Numbered from the stretch's first letter, positions 54,103 to 63,807 are shown. The stretch: 64,000 bases of DNA from Evansella vedderi (GCF_030813435.1 NZ_JAUSUG010000001.1:62001-126000); one strand, 5' to 3'. Numbers and translations are program-made. The notes: generated by a model not told the origin, from the letters alone.

Positions 54103-55056
54103 TCAGCTAACTCTAAGGGGCTTTGCCTCGCCAGTGTCATTCCCGTCCGTATCGGCAGCTTTTTTCTGCAAAGCCAACAATAGTATCATCCCAATAATAC
54201 AAGCGGTTCCTACCCATTGAAACGAACCAAAAGGCTCCCTTAACCAGAACACTGTTGTCATCACGGCGGCCAATGGCTCCAAACTTCCTAGCAAACTAGT
54301 TTCCTGAGGCGATAGACTCTGCAAACTCTCGATATAAAACCAAAAGGCGATCATCGTCCCAAACACAATGACAAACACTAAATACAAGTACCCTTCCAAC
54401 GGCAATCCTGCAAAATCCATCTTCCAAGGTGGGTGGATGAAGCTTAAAGCAAACCCGCCGATCACCATTGCCCAGCCCACAATCACCAGGGAGTCAAACT
54501 GCTTCAGCAGTGGTATAGCATACAACGTATAAAATGCCAGCGCCACCCCAGACAACACACCCCAAACGATGGCAGGTGTCGGAACAGACAGTTCAGACAA
54601 CGAACCATTCGTTAACAGGAAGAAGCAGCCAATTAAGGCCAAGGAAACGGACACCGCATCCCGCCTCGTTAAAACGGCCAATCTCCGTAAAACCAAATAA
54701 ATAATAATCATCGCAGGCGCTAAATATTGCAACAGTGTTGCCACTGCCGCGTTCCCGTGGTTAATGGATGCCATATACGTATACTGAACGGCCAGCATCC
54801 CAAACAACCCGAACACCACCAACGAAACAGCCGTCCGTTTACTTCTCCAAACCCCAACAATTTGAGAACGATCCTTTAGAAAAAATTGTATCCCCAGCAG
54901 TAACAAGCCGGCAATGAGCAATCGAGTCGTCACGAGCCAATTCACATCCACCCCATATTGTTGAAAGAGCTTCTGGGCAACAGTGCCCCCAACACCCCAT
55001 AAAGTAGCTCCTGTTATAACAAGAAAAAACCCCGTTTTCCTACTTGATCCAACCAT
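54103..55056 (-). CDS. EamA/RhaT-type DMT transporter
   Basis: A 317-residue, ten-helix permease. [41 protein letters not shown] in half one, [29 protein letters not shown] in half two, and a charged tail. Codon usage is GC-richer (GCC, ACC, CTC) than its neighbours, as with the DMT gene at 19017. Substrate unknown. Confidence 0.85.
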   Translation of the reverse strand: MVGSSRKTGFFLVITGATLWGVGGTVAQKLFQQYGVDVNWLVTTRLLIAGLLLLGIQFFLKDRSQIVGVWRSKRTAVSLVVFGLFGMLAVQYTYMASINHGNAAVATLLQYLAPAMIIIYLVLRRLAVLTRRDAVSVSLALIGCFFLLTNGSLSELSVPTPAIVWGVLSGVALAFYTLYAIPLLKQFDSLVIVGWAMVIGGFALSFIHPPWKMDFAGLPLEGYLYLVFVIVFGTMIAFWFYIESLQSLSPQETSLLGSLEPLAAVMTTVFWLREPFGSFQWVGTACIIGMILLLALQKKAADTDGNDTGEAKPLRVS

Positions 55057-55186
55057 GTCCCTACTCCACCTTTAACTATGTTAATAGTCTAATCATAACT
55101 GAAAACTTGCTTCTCATATATAGCCATTATCTTTGATTTGTCCTGAAAAGCAAACCGTGTCTTATCTATTTTTTTCCTTAAATGAA

Positions 55187-55866
55187 TGAATTTAACAAAT
55201 TTATGCCCTCATATACCAAGGCTTTTTAAGCATGAAAAAGGAGTGCCTCCCCAAATGTCTAATTTACTCCTCTTCTATTTTGAAAAGAAAATGGAAGACT
55301 AGTTAGAAGTTTACTTGTCTTATAAATAAATTCATGGAACATGTATCGTACCAGAAGTATAGTTACCTGTTTCTTAAAGCCTCCATGAAACGCGTAACGT
55401 AATGGAAGCGTGACTTACCTGTCTCAAAAAGCGTTCATGAAACGCGTAACGAAATGGAAACGCCACTTACCTGTCTCATAAAAGCCTCCATGAAACGCGT
55501 AACCAAATGGAAGCGTGACTTACCTGTCTCAAAAAGCGTCCATGAAACGCGTAACGAACTGGAAGCGTGACTTACCTGTCTCAAAAAGCGTTCATGAAAC
55601 ACGTAACGAACTGGAAGCGTGACTTACCTGTCTCAAAAAGCGTTCATGAAACACGTAACGTAAAGGAAACGTGACTTACCTGTCTCAAAAAGCGTTCATG
55701 AAACGCGAAACGAACTGGAAGCGTGACTTACCTGTCTCATAAAAGCATTCATGAAACGCGTAACGAACTGGAAACGTCACTTACCTGTCTCAAAAAGCAT
55801 TCATGAAACGCGTAACGAAATGGAAACTCCACTTACGTGTCTCATAAAACTTTATGAAACGGGTAA
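55187..55866. repeat. Leader plus long 52-bp array, type 2 (copy 2)
   Basis: The leader (55187-55384) matches that at 49346. Units starting ATGAAAC lie at 55385, 55437, 55490, 55542, 55594, 55646, 55698, 55751, 55803 and 55854, so steps are 52 bp with a few of 53 or 51. A typical unit is ATGAAACGCGTAACGAACTG, GAAGCGTGACTTACCTGTC, TCAAAAAGCGTTC. No spacer diversity and no reading frame. Confidence 0.92.
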
Positions 55867-55996
55867 ATTTAATTAATTTTTAAAAAGATATAAATATTAT
55901 TCTAAATTTGTTCTCTTTATATGAAACTGAATTATGAAATTGATTCAAATATAGTTTAATATAAAAATACTAAATAAAAAAAGGGTGAGAGTCGCG

Positions 55997-56491
55997 TTGG
56001 AGCAACCACAACCATTACTAGAAAAGAAAAAATACAGTTTCGAAAAGCTTTTAAACACCGTTTCTGAAAAGGGAAGCCTTGATTTACAGGATTTAATAGA
56101 AACAGAGGTAGACGAGCATCTTTATACTTTATTTGTTAACCATACCCTTGTGATTCGGGATGTGGAAAATTTGTCCCTGATTACTTATGAGGATAAGCCT
56201 TTCATTCATGGAATTGTAGATGTCTATGACCGCGTTCTTCGGGAGAAACTCTATAATTCTTCGCAGCCTGATAATGGACCTAAGACAATGGAAAATGATC
56301 AACTGGTGGATATCGTAATCCGTTCTAATTTGGTCATCAACGTAATGGAGCTTAATGTTTTAAATTTTATTCAACAAGCACCTGGTGATTCCATTGGATT
56401 ACCAAATAAATACCTCATTGAACTTTATACGGATTGGAACACCCAAATGCATTATAAAGAAAATGTGTTTTTTAATTTATTCTTTAAATAA
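55997..56491 (+). CDS. Hypothetical protein, 164 residues
   Basis: A soluble, mainly helical protein (SFEKLLNTVSEKGSLDLQDLIETEVDEHLY, VDVYDRVLREKLYN). I choose TTG 55997 because AAGGGTGAGA lies just upstream; a GTG at 55985 falls inside that ribosome site. It has no signal or membrane segment and is not recognised. The position just after the 52-bp array may mean the array is in its promoter region. Confidence 0.55.
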   Translation: MEQPQPLLEKKKYSFEKLLNTVSEKGSLDLQDLIETEVDEHLYTLFVNHTLVIRDVENLSLITYEDKPFIHGIVDVYDRVLREKLYNSSQPDNGPKTMENDQLVDIVIRSNLVINVMELNVLNFIQQAPGDSIGLPNKYLIELYTDWNTQMHYKENVFFNLFFK

Positions 56492-56520
56492 AGCTCTGTT
56501 AGTCTTTGTTGTTGATTTAT

Positions 56521-56625
56521 GCTACAGGAGCTCGCTTTCCGCGGGCAACGCCTCAGCCTCCTCGTCCCTGCGGGGTCTTCCGCAGTTGCTTTTCCCACTG
56601 GAGTCTCGCTCCTTTCGCAAAATCA
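56521..56625. repeat. GC-rich family B repeat, inverted copy
   Basis: On the minus strand: GAGACTCCAGTGGGAAAAGC, GAAGACCCCGCAGGGACG, AGGAGGCTGAGGCG and GCCCGCGGAAAGCGAGCTCC. Nearly identical to the copy at 44418. It follows directly on the 168-codon gene. Confidence 0.82.
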
Positions 56626-56707
56626 ACGCATATACAAAATCAACACTATCCACTAACAGAACTTTAAATAAAAATAAAAACGGCACAAAGACAATGGGGG
56701 AATAAAG

Positions 56708-56748
56708 AATCCCCCTTGGGCTCAAACGCTACGCCTAGGGGGATTTCC
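56708..56748. terminator. Terminator between convergent genes
   Basis: AATCCCCCT (56708-56716) pairs with AGGGGGATT (56737-56745). It lies directly behind the minus-strand helicase stop. Confidence 0.7.
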
Positions 56749-56751
56749 CAT

Positions 56752-59655
56752 TTAACTAAACAACTGCTTCTTTTTGATTTTTAGCTCCCCTTTGGAATTG
56801 GCTCCATTCATAGGACAAACCGGATATTTCTCACACTGTTTACATACGTCTACTGCAAACTGCACGACAAATTTTTTTGTGGAAGAACTGTAGGCAGTAT
56901 TTAAAGGGGTTTCTCCTTCCCGGCAAGAAATAATGGAGCGTTGGTCTTCATCCAACACCAATAGGGAATAATCAACTACATCCATATTCTTGGTATTTTC
57001 AATGGTGGAGCTAATTTCCTCATAGGACTTATGAAGGAAAGCAACCAAGTCCTGTAATTCCTTTACAGGGGGAGGCTCAGATTGTTTGGCTGTCAGGCAG
57101 CGGTTTAAATGCATTTTAATGTTGTTTTTGAAAGCCTGTTCTTCTTTCGATGGTGGATTTGGATTCCACACTTTATTCACGCTGTCAAAGGAGTAGCACG
57201 GCAATTTTAATGCTTTCTTAAAACAAGTTTCTGCTTCTTTTACCCTCCCGTCATCAAACAGGATCATTCCTTTGATGAAATAGGCATTTCCGATTTTAGG
57301 GTTTACTCTTATGGCGAGGCCCAAAGTTTCCAAAGCTTCTTTCGGCTCAGCCAAAAACCGGAGAGAGGCAGCTTTGTCTAGGTACGCCTCATACCAGCTT
57401 GGTTTTAATTTCAGAGCTTCATTGAAAAATGAAATGGCGTAGTCGGTCCCCGAGGCAGCGTAGGAATATACCAATCCTAAATAGTAGTATCCATCAGGAT
57501 GGTCAGGGAACTCCTCGATAAAGGTATTTAAGGATTGAATAGATTGCGTGTATCTTTGAAGACGAAGGTACTTGATACCATCCTTCAGATACTTGTTTTT
57601 TCTACCAATATTTAAATCTACTTTAGGGTGGTTCATCCCCGGATCCATATAGCGGCCATCAATAAGCTGATTTAATTGCAGAATCTTCTGTTCCTTACTG
57701 AAATCACGAGCAACTCGGCTCTTTTCTTTGTTTCCTGTTTTCTCCAAACGTTCTGCCTCTTTCTCCCAATCCTTGGTCGTAGAGGCTTTAAAAATAGGAA
57801 GGGCTTCCTTATCCGCCTTCTGTCTAAATGTGCATTCCTTGAGTAAATCCTCGGGTAATTCCTTCCATTTAGGCTCTAGAATAAAAAGAGAGTCCTTCGC
57901 TCTGCTGATGGCAACGTAAAAAAGGTTGATATAATAGCGGAACTGATCCTTCCTTTTTCCTTCTCCCTTGAACATTTTTTCCCACCAAGCATAATGTTTA
58001 GAAATGATGTTATAGCAAAAAATTGTTTCGTATTCTAAACCCTTTATCTCATAAACGGTAAAAATCCGTCCTTCAGCCTCTTTACATTTCTTCACTAAAT
58101 CATTTTTATCCTCTTCATCGGCGACAATGATCGCAGCATAATGCTTATCTTTAATTACTTCGAGAATTTGCATGAGATTTTCCTTTGACGTATCCATGAT
58201 AGATGGGGTAGGACCAGTTCGAACCCCTTTAGCATCGTAGTCGTAAGGTGTTTTTCCTATTAAACGTTGACGATAAGAAGAAAGCTTATTCGTTAAATCA
58301 ATAATTTCCTTTGTATTTCGGTAGTTTTTTGTCAGAATAAAATCTTGTACATCTAAGTTAAAAGTAAAATATAAGTTTTTTACACGGCCGAAATGAAAGA
58401 AGGTAGGATTAATCGTCTGATGAACGTCACCGCCGAAGATAATATTGGCCTGATTCTTCACTAGTTTACTAACCATATATAATTGTGTTTCACTTAAATC
58501 CTGAACTTCATCTACAATAAGAAAATCATACGGTTTTATTTTGTTTCCATGGATTCGCTGAATAATGGCGACAGCTAAATCGTTTTCGTCATACATACTA
58601 TTTTCCATTAACCATTTCTGATATTCCAAAGTAAGCTTGTAGATCCCTTCCTTTTCCTTCGGTGAAAAAGGGGAGTAGCCTTTCGGAAGCTGCAAATATT
58701 GGTCAAAAGGGAGTAATCGCGTGAAACTCTCCTCTGTAAGGGATAAGGCCTCCGTGTATTCCAACCCCAAATACCCTTTAATAATTCCCTTGATTTCCGT
58801 CCAGATCGATAATTCATCCAAATGTTTAATGCTTCTATGCTTATACCGCACTTCCTTTAGCCATTCAAGGAAGTCGAAGTAGGTTACTATTTGCTCCACT
58901 TGGATATGACAATGCTCCGCGTAAAATCTTTTAATGGAAAAAAAGTCGGTGGAACTCCTTGAATGAGAATATTTTTGGAATAGTCGTTTCGTATCATCAA
59001 CAAGTAAATCCGTGTAGGAAAAGTAGGCAGTATGGATATCTTCCTTTGCCAATGAAAATAGCTTATTCAGGAGAACGGCAGTTTTGCCAGTACCACCTGC
59101 ACCGGAAATAATCATCGGTTTGCCGAAGGATTGCAACGGCGCATACTGCTCATCGGATAAATAGTATAAATAGTCTTCGTTGTTTTCTCCGCCAATAATG
59201 GCTAAATAATCATCTTCCACAACGATGGCTGGGATATCGTTCAAATTGCCGTAATATTCTTCCCCTGCTCCCTTATTAATTTCTTCATCAATCCTTTCTT
59301 CCTTGAAAGGGGATTGATCCAATTCAAAGTAAGCGCCATATGGATCCGGTAGCGATAGATTATGGGCATCCCTAATTTGCTTGTCGTGTGTGACATACTT
59401 CAAAAATAGTAGATTAGAAGAGCCTTTGGCATTATCTCTATTTGGTAAAAATGTAAATAGAATTCGATCACTGTTGTTCAGTCGAAATTTATAAACGTCC
59501 GTATTCTTCACCTTACGAATCCAATAGCCAGCAGGAATCTCGCGAATCATACCTTCCGATTCCATTAATACTTGCTGAAAGCTTTCAAGCTTTTTCAATA
59601 CAGTATCTTTAGACTGCTGTGGAATACTCTTTAAAAACTGTTTGGAAATAATCAT
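56752..59655 (-). CDS. RelE-like domain fused to UvrD-type helicase, TPRs and a Cys-rich tail
   Basis: A 967-residue protein from ATG 59655 (GGAAAGG nine bases upstream). Residues 1-95 resemble RelE/ParE toxins (FLKSIPQQSKDTVLKKLESF, YKFRLNNSDRILFTF, KYVTHDKQIRDA). The SF1 helicase follows: Walker A GAGGTGKT (185-192), Walker B LIVDEVQDLSE, LTKNYRNTKEI, YEIKGLEYE and YVAISRAKDSLFIL. TPR-like repeats come next (SLNTFIEEFPDHPDGYYYLGLVYSYA, NEALKLKPSWYEAYLDKA). The end has CREGETPLN and CKQCEKYPVCPM, a metal-binding pattern like some transposase tails. Alone between convergent and unrelated genes. Probable RNA/DNA surveillance or defence factor; function unproven. Confidence 0.85.
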   Translation of the reverse strand: MIISKQFLKSIPQQSKDTVLKKLESFQQVLMESEGMIREIPAGYWIRKVKNTDVYKFRLNNSDRILFTFLPNRDNAKGSSNLLFLKYVTHDKQIRDAHNLSLPDPYGAYFELDQSPFKEERIDEEINKGAGEEYYGNLNDIPAIVVEDDYLAIIGGENNEDYLYYLSDEQYAPLQSFGKPMIISGAGGTGKTAVLLNKLFSLAKEDIHTAYFSYTDLLVDDTKRLFQKYSHSRSSTDFFSIKRFYAEHCHIQVEQIVTYFDFLEWLKEVRYKHRSIKHLDELSIWTEIKGIIKGYLGLEYTEALSLTEESFTRLLPFDQYLQLPKGYSPFSPKEKEGIYKLTLEYQKWLMENSMYDENDLAVAIIQRIHGNKIKPYDFLIVDEVQDLSETQLYMVSKLVKNQANIIFGGDVHQTINPTFFHFGRVKNLYFTFNLDVQDFILTKNYRNTKEIIDLTNKLSSYRQRLIGKTPYDYDAKGVRTGPTPSIMDTSKENLMQILEVIKDKHYAAIIVADEEDKNDLVKKCKEAEGRIFTVYEIKGLEYETIFCYNIISKHYAWWEKMFKGEGKRKDQFRYYINLFYVAISRAKDSLFILEPKWKELPEDLLKECTFRQKADKEALPIFKASTTKDWEKEAERLEKTGNKEKSRVARDFSKEQKILQLNQLIDGRYMDPGMNHPKVDLNIGRKNKYLKDGIKYLRLQRYTQSIQSLNTFIEEFPDHPDGYYYLGLVYSYAASGTDYAISFFNEALKLKPSWYEAYLDKAASLRFLAEPKEALETLGLAIRVNPKIGNAYFIKGMILFDDGRVKEAETCFKKALKLPCYSFDSVNKVWNPNPPSKEEQAFKNNIKMHLNRCLTAKQSEPPPVKELQDLVAFLHKSYEEISSTIENTKNMDVVDYSLLVLDEDQRSIISCREGETPLNTAYSSSTKKFVVQFAVDVCKQCEKYPVCPMNGANSKGELKIKKKQLFS

Positions 59656-59947
59656 GTTGAACATCCTTTCCGTATTGGCAGGCATTTCCTAACTCTAAGA
59701 AATATAGTTAAATTTACCAGTATCCATTATAACCTAGCATTTAGGTAAATGTCCCTATGTCTTTTGTCTGTTTTTTTGTCACAAAAATCGAACCTGACTC
59801 ATCGAGTAAGGTTGGCGGGCGAACTGCACGCCCCTAAAAAAAGGAAATGCGAAGGCCATTCTCGAAGAATTAATTAGAAAACTTTCTAATCATGAATCCT
59901 GACAAGTTGCCGTTGAATAAAATTGAAAATAAAAAGGAGAGCAAGGG

Positions 59948-60508
59948 ATGAATTATTTGTTTGAAACGGAAGACGAAAATGTGCAAGTTTCCTTGTCTGA
60001 TTTACATGCGGAAAAACCGATTTTATTAGTCCTATTAAGGCATACAGGTTGACCCATCTGCCGAAGTTTCCTCGCGCAGTTGCGTGAGCATGCAGACACC
60101 ATTCAAAACAAGGGAGTATCCATCGTTGCTGTTATCCCAGCGGATTCCAATCCTATGAAAGAATTCCTAAATGTTTATGGCCCTTACCCCTTTAAAATCG
60201 TAGGGGATCCAAAGCTCCATGCTTATAAAGGCCTTCAGCTTCAAAGGGTATCCATGGCGAAATCAGCTAAAATCATCTCACAGTATCTTTTTTCTGGAAA
60301 AGTACGGGAAATCTTCCCGAAAGACCAAGAACAAATGAAAATTGTAAAAGAAGCAATGTTCAATCAGGATGTCTACCAGCTTGGGGGAACGTGGTTAATG
60401 GACACAACAGGGGAGATCCTTTGGGAGCATATTGACTCGGAACCCTCTGACCACGCCACCATCCAGACGATTTTATCCAAAATAGATGAATTCCTAGATC
60501 AAAAATAA
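59948..60508 (+). CDS. Peroxiredoxin-like protein with in-frame TGA at the redox cysteine (candidate selenoprotein)
   Basis: ATG 59948 follows AAAAAGGAGAG with ideal spacing. The frame reads MNYLFETEDENVQVSLSDLH, LLVLLRHTG, then TGA (60050-60052, codon 35), then PICRSFLAQLREHADTI, and runs undisturbed to TAA at 60508 (186 residues). Relatives of this AhpC/TSA PRX-like family carry RHTGCPxC here, so the TGA replaces the redox Cys of a CxxC. That is exactly where selenocysteine is found in UxxC redox selenoproteins. Everything else is intact (PADSNPMKEFLNVYGPYPFKIVGD, TWLMDTTGEILW). Either Sec is inserted or a single TGC/TGT to TGA change has killed the gene; the genome must contain selA, selB, selC and selD for the first. 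Confidence 0.75.
60058..60095 (+). promoter_or_regulatory. Candidate bacterial SECIS hairpin
   Basis: CTCGCGCA (60071-60078) pairs with TGCGTGAG (60081-60088), realistically leaving a small AGTT-type loop with a G. An outer CTGC (60058-60061) pairs with GCAG (60092-60095). The apical loop lies about 24 nt after the TGA, within the 16-37 nt known for bacterial SECIS elements. Confidence 0.5.
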
Positions 60509-60578
60509 ATGGGTAATTTTGTCAACAAGAATGTTACTATATAACTAGTAAAGTCGAGGGAAGAGAGGAAGAACAAAG

Positions 60579-61821
60579 ATAGATACCAAAATAAAAACAC
60601 CACCCCACGCACACTTAGCCCAGGAACGTATCGAGTCATTGGATATCATTAGAGGATTTGCATTGTTCGGCATTTTACTAGTGAACATGCCATTATTTCA
60701 ATCACCACAGTTAATATTCGACTTGTATGTGTTGCCCCAGCAATTAACGGGAAGTGATCTTTGGATAAAAATTCTCATGGACGTATTGGTCGAAAATAAG
60801 TTCTTCTCCATCTTTTCTTTCTTATTTGGACTAGGCTTTTATATTTTCATGGATCGGGCTGAAAAAAGAGGGGATAGCTATTATTCTTTATATATTCGCA
60901 GATTACTAACCCTCGCCTTGTTCGGCGCCCTTCACCTGGTTCTGTTGTGGTATGGGGATATCCTTCTAACTTATGCATTAGCAGGCTTCCTATTAATTTT
61001 ATTTTACAAAAGAAAATCCAAAACCATTCTAACATTCATTCTCTTTTTTACAGTCACATTAATTGCCTTACTAGCAATCAACTTCCTAGTCCCTACGGAG
61101 ATGCTAGAACAAGAAATCAACACATTGCAAACAGAAGGGGCAGGAAAGGTAGAAGAAGCCATCTATCATTACAACCATAGTAGCTATTCTGAATGGCTAT
61201 CCTATCGCTTCCATAATGAAGTAATCCCAATCTTACAGCACATGCCATTTTCCATCCTCGCAGCCCTGTATATGTTTCTTGTGGGACTCTACGTGGGAAA
61301 ACGCCAATTAATTAGCCATTTCACTACCCATCAGAAACTTGCTAAACGTGTATGGTGGATGACCTTAACCATAAAGCATTCCTTTATGTATTCTAATCAT
61401 TCTTCTCCATCTACACATAGTAGATTTTGGAATAGTAAATGAAATTGCCATTCAATCCTTAACTACCGTAAGTGGACTCAGCATGTCGTTGTTCTATATA
61501 ACCAGCCTCTTGTTCTTACTGCAAAAGGAAACGTGGAAAAAGCTTCTGAATCCCTTAAGCTACGTAGGGCGAATGGCATTAACGAATTATATCATGCAAA
61601 CGGTAGTAGGGGTCACCATATTTACGGGGCTAGGCTTGTACGGACAGATAAATCTAGGATTAACAGTCCTCGTCAGCCTTATTTTCTTCCCAGCCCAAAT
61701 CCTTTTCAGCTACCTATGGCTAAAAAAATATCGCTATGGACCACTAGAATGGTTATGGAGAACAGCAACATACGGCAGATTTCAGCCCATAAAATATCGG
61801 ACTAACCCCAAGGAACTGTAA
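60579..61821 (+). pseudogene. DUF418 (YeiB-like) membrane protein, frameshifted
   Basis: The N-terminal part, HLAQERIESLDIIRGFALFG and LLVNMPLF, and the C-terminal part, NPLSYVGRMALTNYIMQT and YRYGPLEWLWRTATYG, are typical of the roughly 400-residue DUF418 proteins. The two halves are in different frames; the switch is near 61372 (the first stops at 61442, the second runs from about 61376 to 61821). The expected start after AGAGAGGAAG is ATA (60579), so the initiation codon may also be lost; TTG 60639 would cut off the conserved N-terminus. Confidence 0.82.
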
Positions 61822-61826
61822 CCATA

Positions 61827-62018
61827 ATGAATATAACTATAAGGAAAGAACAAGGGAAGGATTATACTTTGCAGTGTGCATTTGCAGATGCAGAATACAG
61901 TGATAAGAAAGAACATCCATTGGTGGATCGTATGAGAAAATCCGCAGCGTTTATTCCTAAGCTATCTTTAGTGGCGATTAAGAAAGACGACGATCAAATT
62001 GATTTTAACAAAAATTAA
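61827..62018 (+). pseudogene. Truncated GNAT acetyltransferase
   Basis: A 63-residue frame, MNITIRKEQGKDYTLQCAFA, EYSDKKEHPLVDRMRKS, AFIPKLSLVA, matches the first third of a GNAT protein. After a frameshift near 61990 the text ILTKIKIDNDN continues the fold briefly, then a terminator follows. The acetyl-CoA site is missing, so it is a relic. Confidence 0.75.
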
Positions 62019-62041
62019 AATTGATAATGACAATGAATATT

Positions 62042-62070
62042 GCGATTACAATCAGGTAATCGCTTTTTCT
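62042..62070 (+). terminator. Rho-independent terminator
   Basis: GCGATTAC (62042-62049) pairs with GTAATCGC (62055-62062), followed by TTTTTCTTTTT. Confidence 0.8.
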
Positions 62071-62184
62071 TTTTGAATAGATTTATTGGAATATTCCGAT
62101 TGATTAGAATAAGAAAGGTTATGTTTTTCGGAGTATATTTTACAGATAATCAACAAATTATTAATAAGAAAAGGGTGGTTTATT

Positions 62185-62664
62185 ATGCTTTCAAAACGAC
62201 ACTTGGCTTTTAATATTGTAATGATAATCTTTCCTTGGTTAACACTATTTTTTTTAGGAAAGCGAAATATAAAACGTTATTTCTTAGCAAGCTTTGTCAC
62301 TGTAATTTTTGAATTAATCAACGCTAAAATTGGGCAAAAGCGTAAATGGTGGATTTTTAACAATAAAACAAATTCGTTTATTACAAATGAATTGCCATTT
62401 AGTGCAGGTCCATATATACCTCTATCCATGTGGATATTGAAATTGACATATGGAAACTTTAAAAAATTTCTTTTGCTTAATATTGTTGCAGATGGGCTCT
62501 TTGCGTTTATATTAACCAAAATTCTTAACAAGATAAAAATAGCAAGGTTGGGTAAATTAAGCGAATTTCAATTTTTTATCTATTTATTTTATAAGACCTT
62601 CTTATTATACGGCGTACAATACTTTGTGGAAAATAAAGAGAAATTTAAGATAGCAAACCCCTAA
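62185..62664 (+). CDS. Hypothetical membrane protein (CBO0543-like)
   Basis: A 159-residue protein with four or five hydrophobic stretches and the polar block KIGQKRKWWIFNNKTNSFITNELPF, similar in pattern to CBO0543-type integral membrane proteins. Start after AAGGGTGG. Function unknown. It ends 22 nt before the DUF3231 pseudogene. Confidence 0.6.
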   Translation: MLSKRHLAFNIVMIIFPWLTLFFLGKRNIKRYFLASFVTVIFELINAKIGQKRKWWIFNNKTNSFITNELPFSAGPYIPLSMWILKLTYGNFKKFLLLNIVADGLFAFILTKILNKIKIARLGKLSEFQFFIYLFYKTFLLYGVQYFVENKEKFKIANP

Positions 62665-62686
62665 AATAATTTAGAAGGAGATTTTT

Positions 62687-63682
62687 ATGACGGTAAAAGT
62701 TGACTTAACTTCATCAGAAATTGCTAACCTTTGGACTGCTTATATTGATAATACCGCTTTAGTTACAAAATTAAATTATATTTTATTTTAGAAGATGAAG
62801 ATATCAAACCAATTGCTGAAAAACTTTATCAATTCTCTAAGCAAAATATAGAACAGATTAAACAAATTTATGTAAAAGAAAATCATACTATTCCAATGGG
62901 GTTTACAGATGAAGATGTGGATGTAACTGCACCTCGATTATTTGCAGATACATATTTTTGGCCTTTCTTCAACATAAAATGGATATGAACTTAAGTGCCT
63001 ATTCCATGTGTTTATCTCATTCTACACGTACGGATATACGTAATTTTTTTAATCATTATTTAACAACTATTATACAAATTTTTAACGAGGCAACGGAATT
63101 AATGTTATCGAAAGGAACGTATGTAAGATCACCATTTATTCCAACTCCAAAAACAGTGGATACGGTTGAAAGGCAAAGTTTCTTAACTGGGTGGTTTGGA
63201 GACAGAAGGCCATTAACAGCAATTGAAATTGACCAATTGTTCTTCGATATAAGCCGTAATGCTTTAGGTCATGCATTATTACTGGGTTATACAGAGTTGC
63301 AAAATCCAAAGAAGTACGGGAACATATGCGATGGGGTGCTGATATTGCAAAAAAATTTATCGATATCTTTAGTTCAACTTTAATGGAAGAGGATATTCAA
63401 GCTCCTATGTTTTGGTCTGCTAAAATTGAAGATACAACCATTTCTCCTTATTCGGATAAATTATTAATGTTTGAAGTTTCTGCTACAGCAGCACAAGCTG
63501 GTATTGGGTACTATGGACGTTCAATAGCTTCAGTACAAAGACGAGATCTAGGTACTAATTACATACGAGTATTAACAGAAAGCCTTCAATACGGTGAAGA
63601 TGGGGCAAATATAACAATTAAAAATGGATGGCTAGAAGAACCACCACAAGTACCTGACAACAGGAAAAAAGTGAAGAAGTAA
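62687..63682 (+). pseudogene. Two-domain DUF3231 gene with three frameshifts
   Basis: AGAAGGAG precedes ATG 62687 (VDLTSSEIANLWTAYIDNTA). The family text continues in a second frame from about 62782 (LEDEDIKPIAEKLYQFSKQN, GFTDEDVDVTAPRLFADT), a third from about 62955 (SAYSMCLSHSTRTDIRNFF, QSFLTGWFGDRRPLTAIEI) and a fourth from about 63303 (IKNGWLEEPPQVPDN at the end). Joined, it is a normal protein of about 330 residues. Three independent shifts make a sequencing error less likely than for single-shift genes, but the first two are in T/A runs. Confidence 0.88.
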
Positions 63683-63768
63683 GCAGGTGGCGGCGGATCT
63701 CCCTTGAAAGGGGGGAGGCTTGGACGGAGAGAAAAAAGGTTGTGGTGCCTGTAACCGTAGTAATACTC

Positions 63769-63807
63769 AAAAACACATCCCCTTTCTGTTCTAGAGGATG
63801 TGTTTTT
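63769..63807. terminator. Rho-independent terminator
   Basis: AAAAACACATCC (63769-63780) pairs with GGATGTGTTTTT (63796-63807). It serves the converging ends here. Before it, 63683-63768 holds GATCTCCCTTGAAAGGGGGGAG, a short hairpin of unknown use. Confidence 0.8.

Noticed and set aside
62687-63682. Programmed frameshifting in the DUF3231 gene
   Set aside because: Three separate shifts without slippery site plus pseudoknot; ordinary decay fits better.
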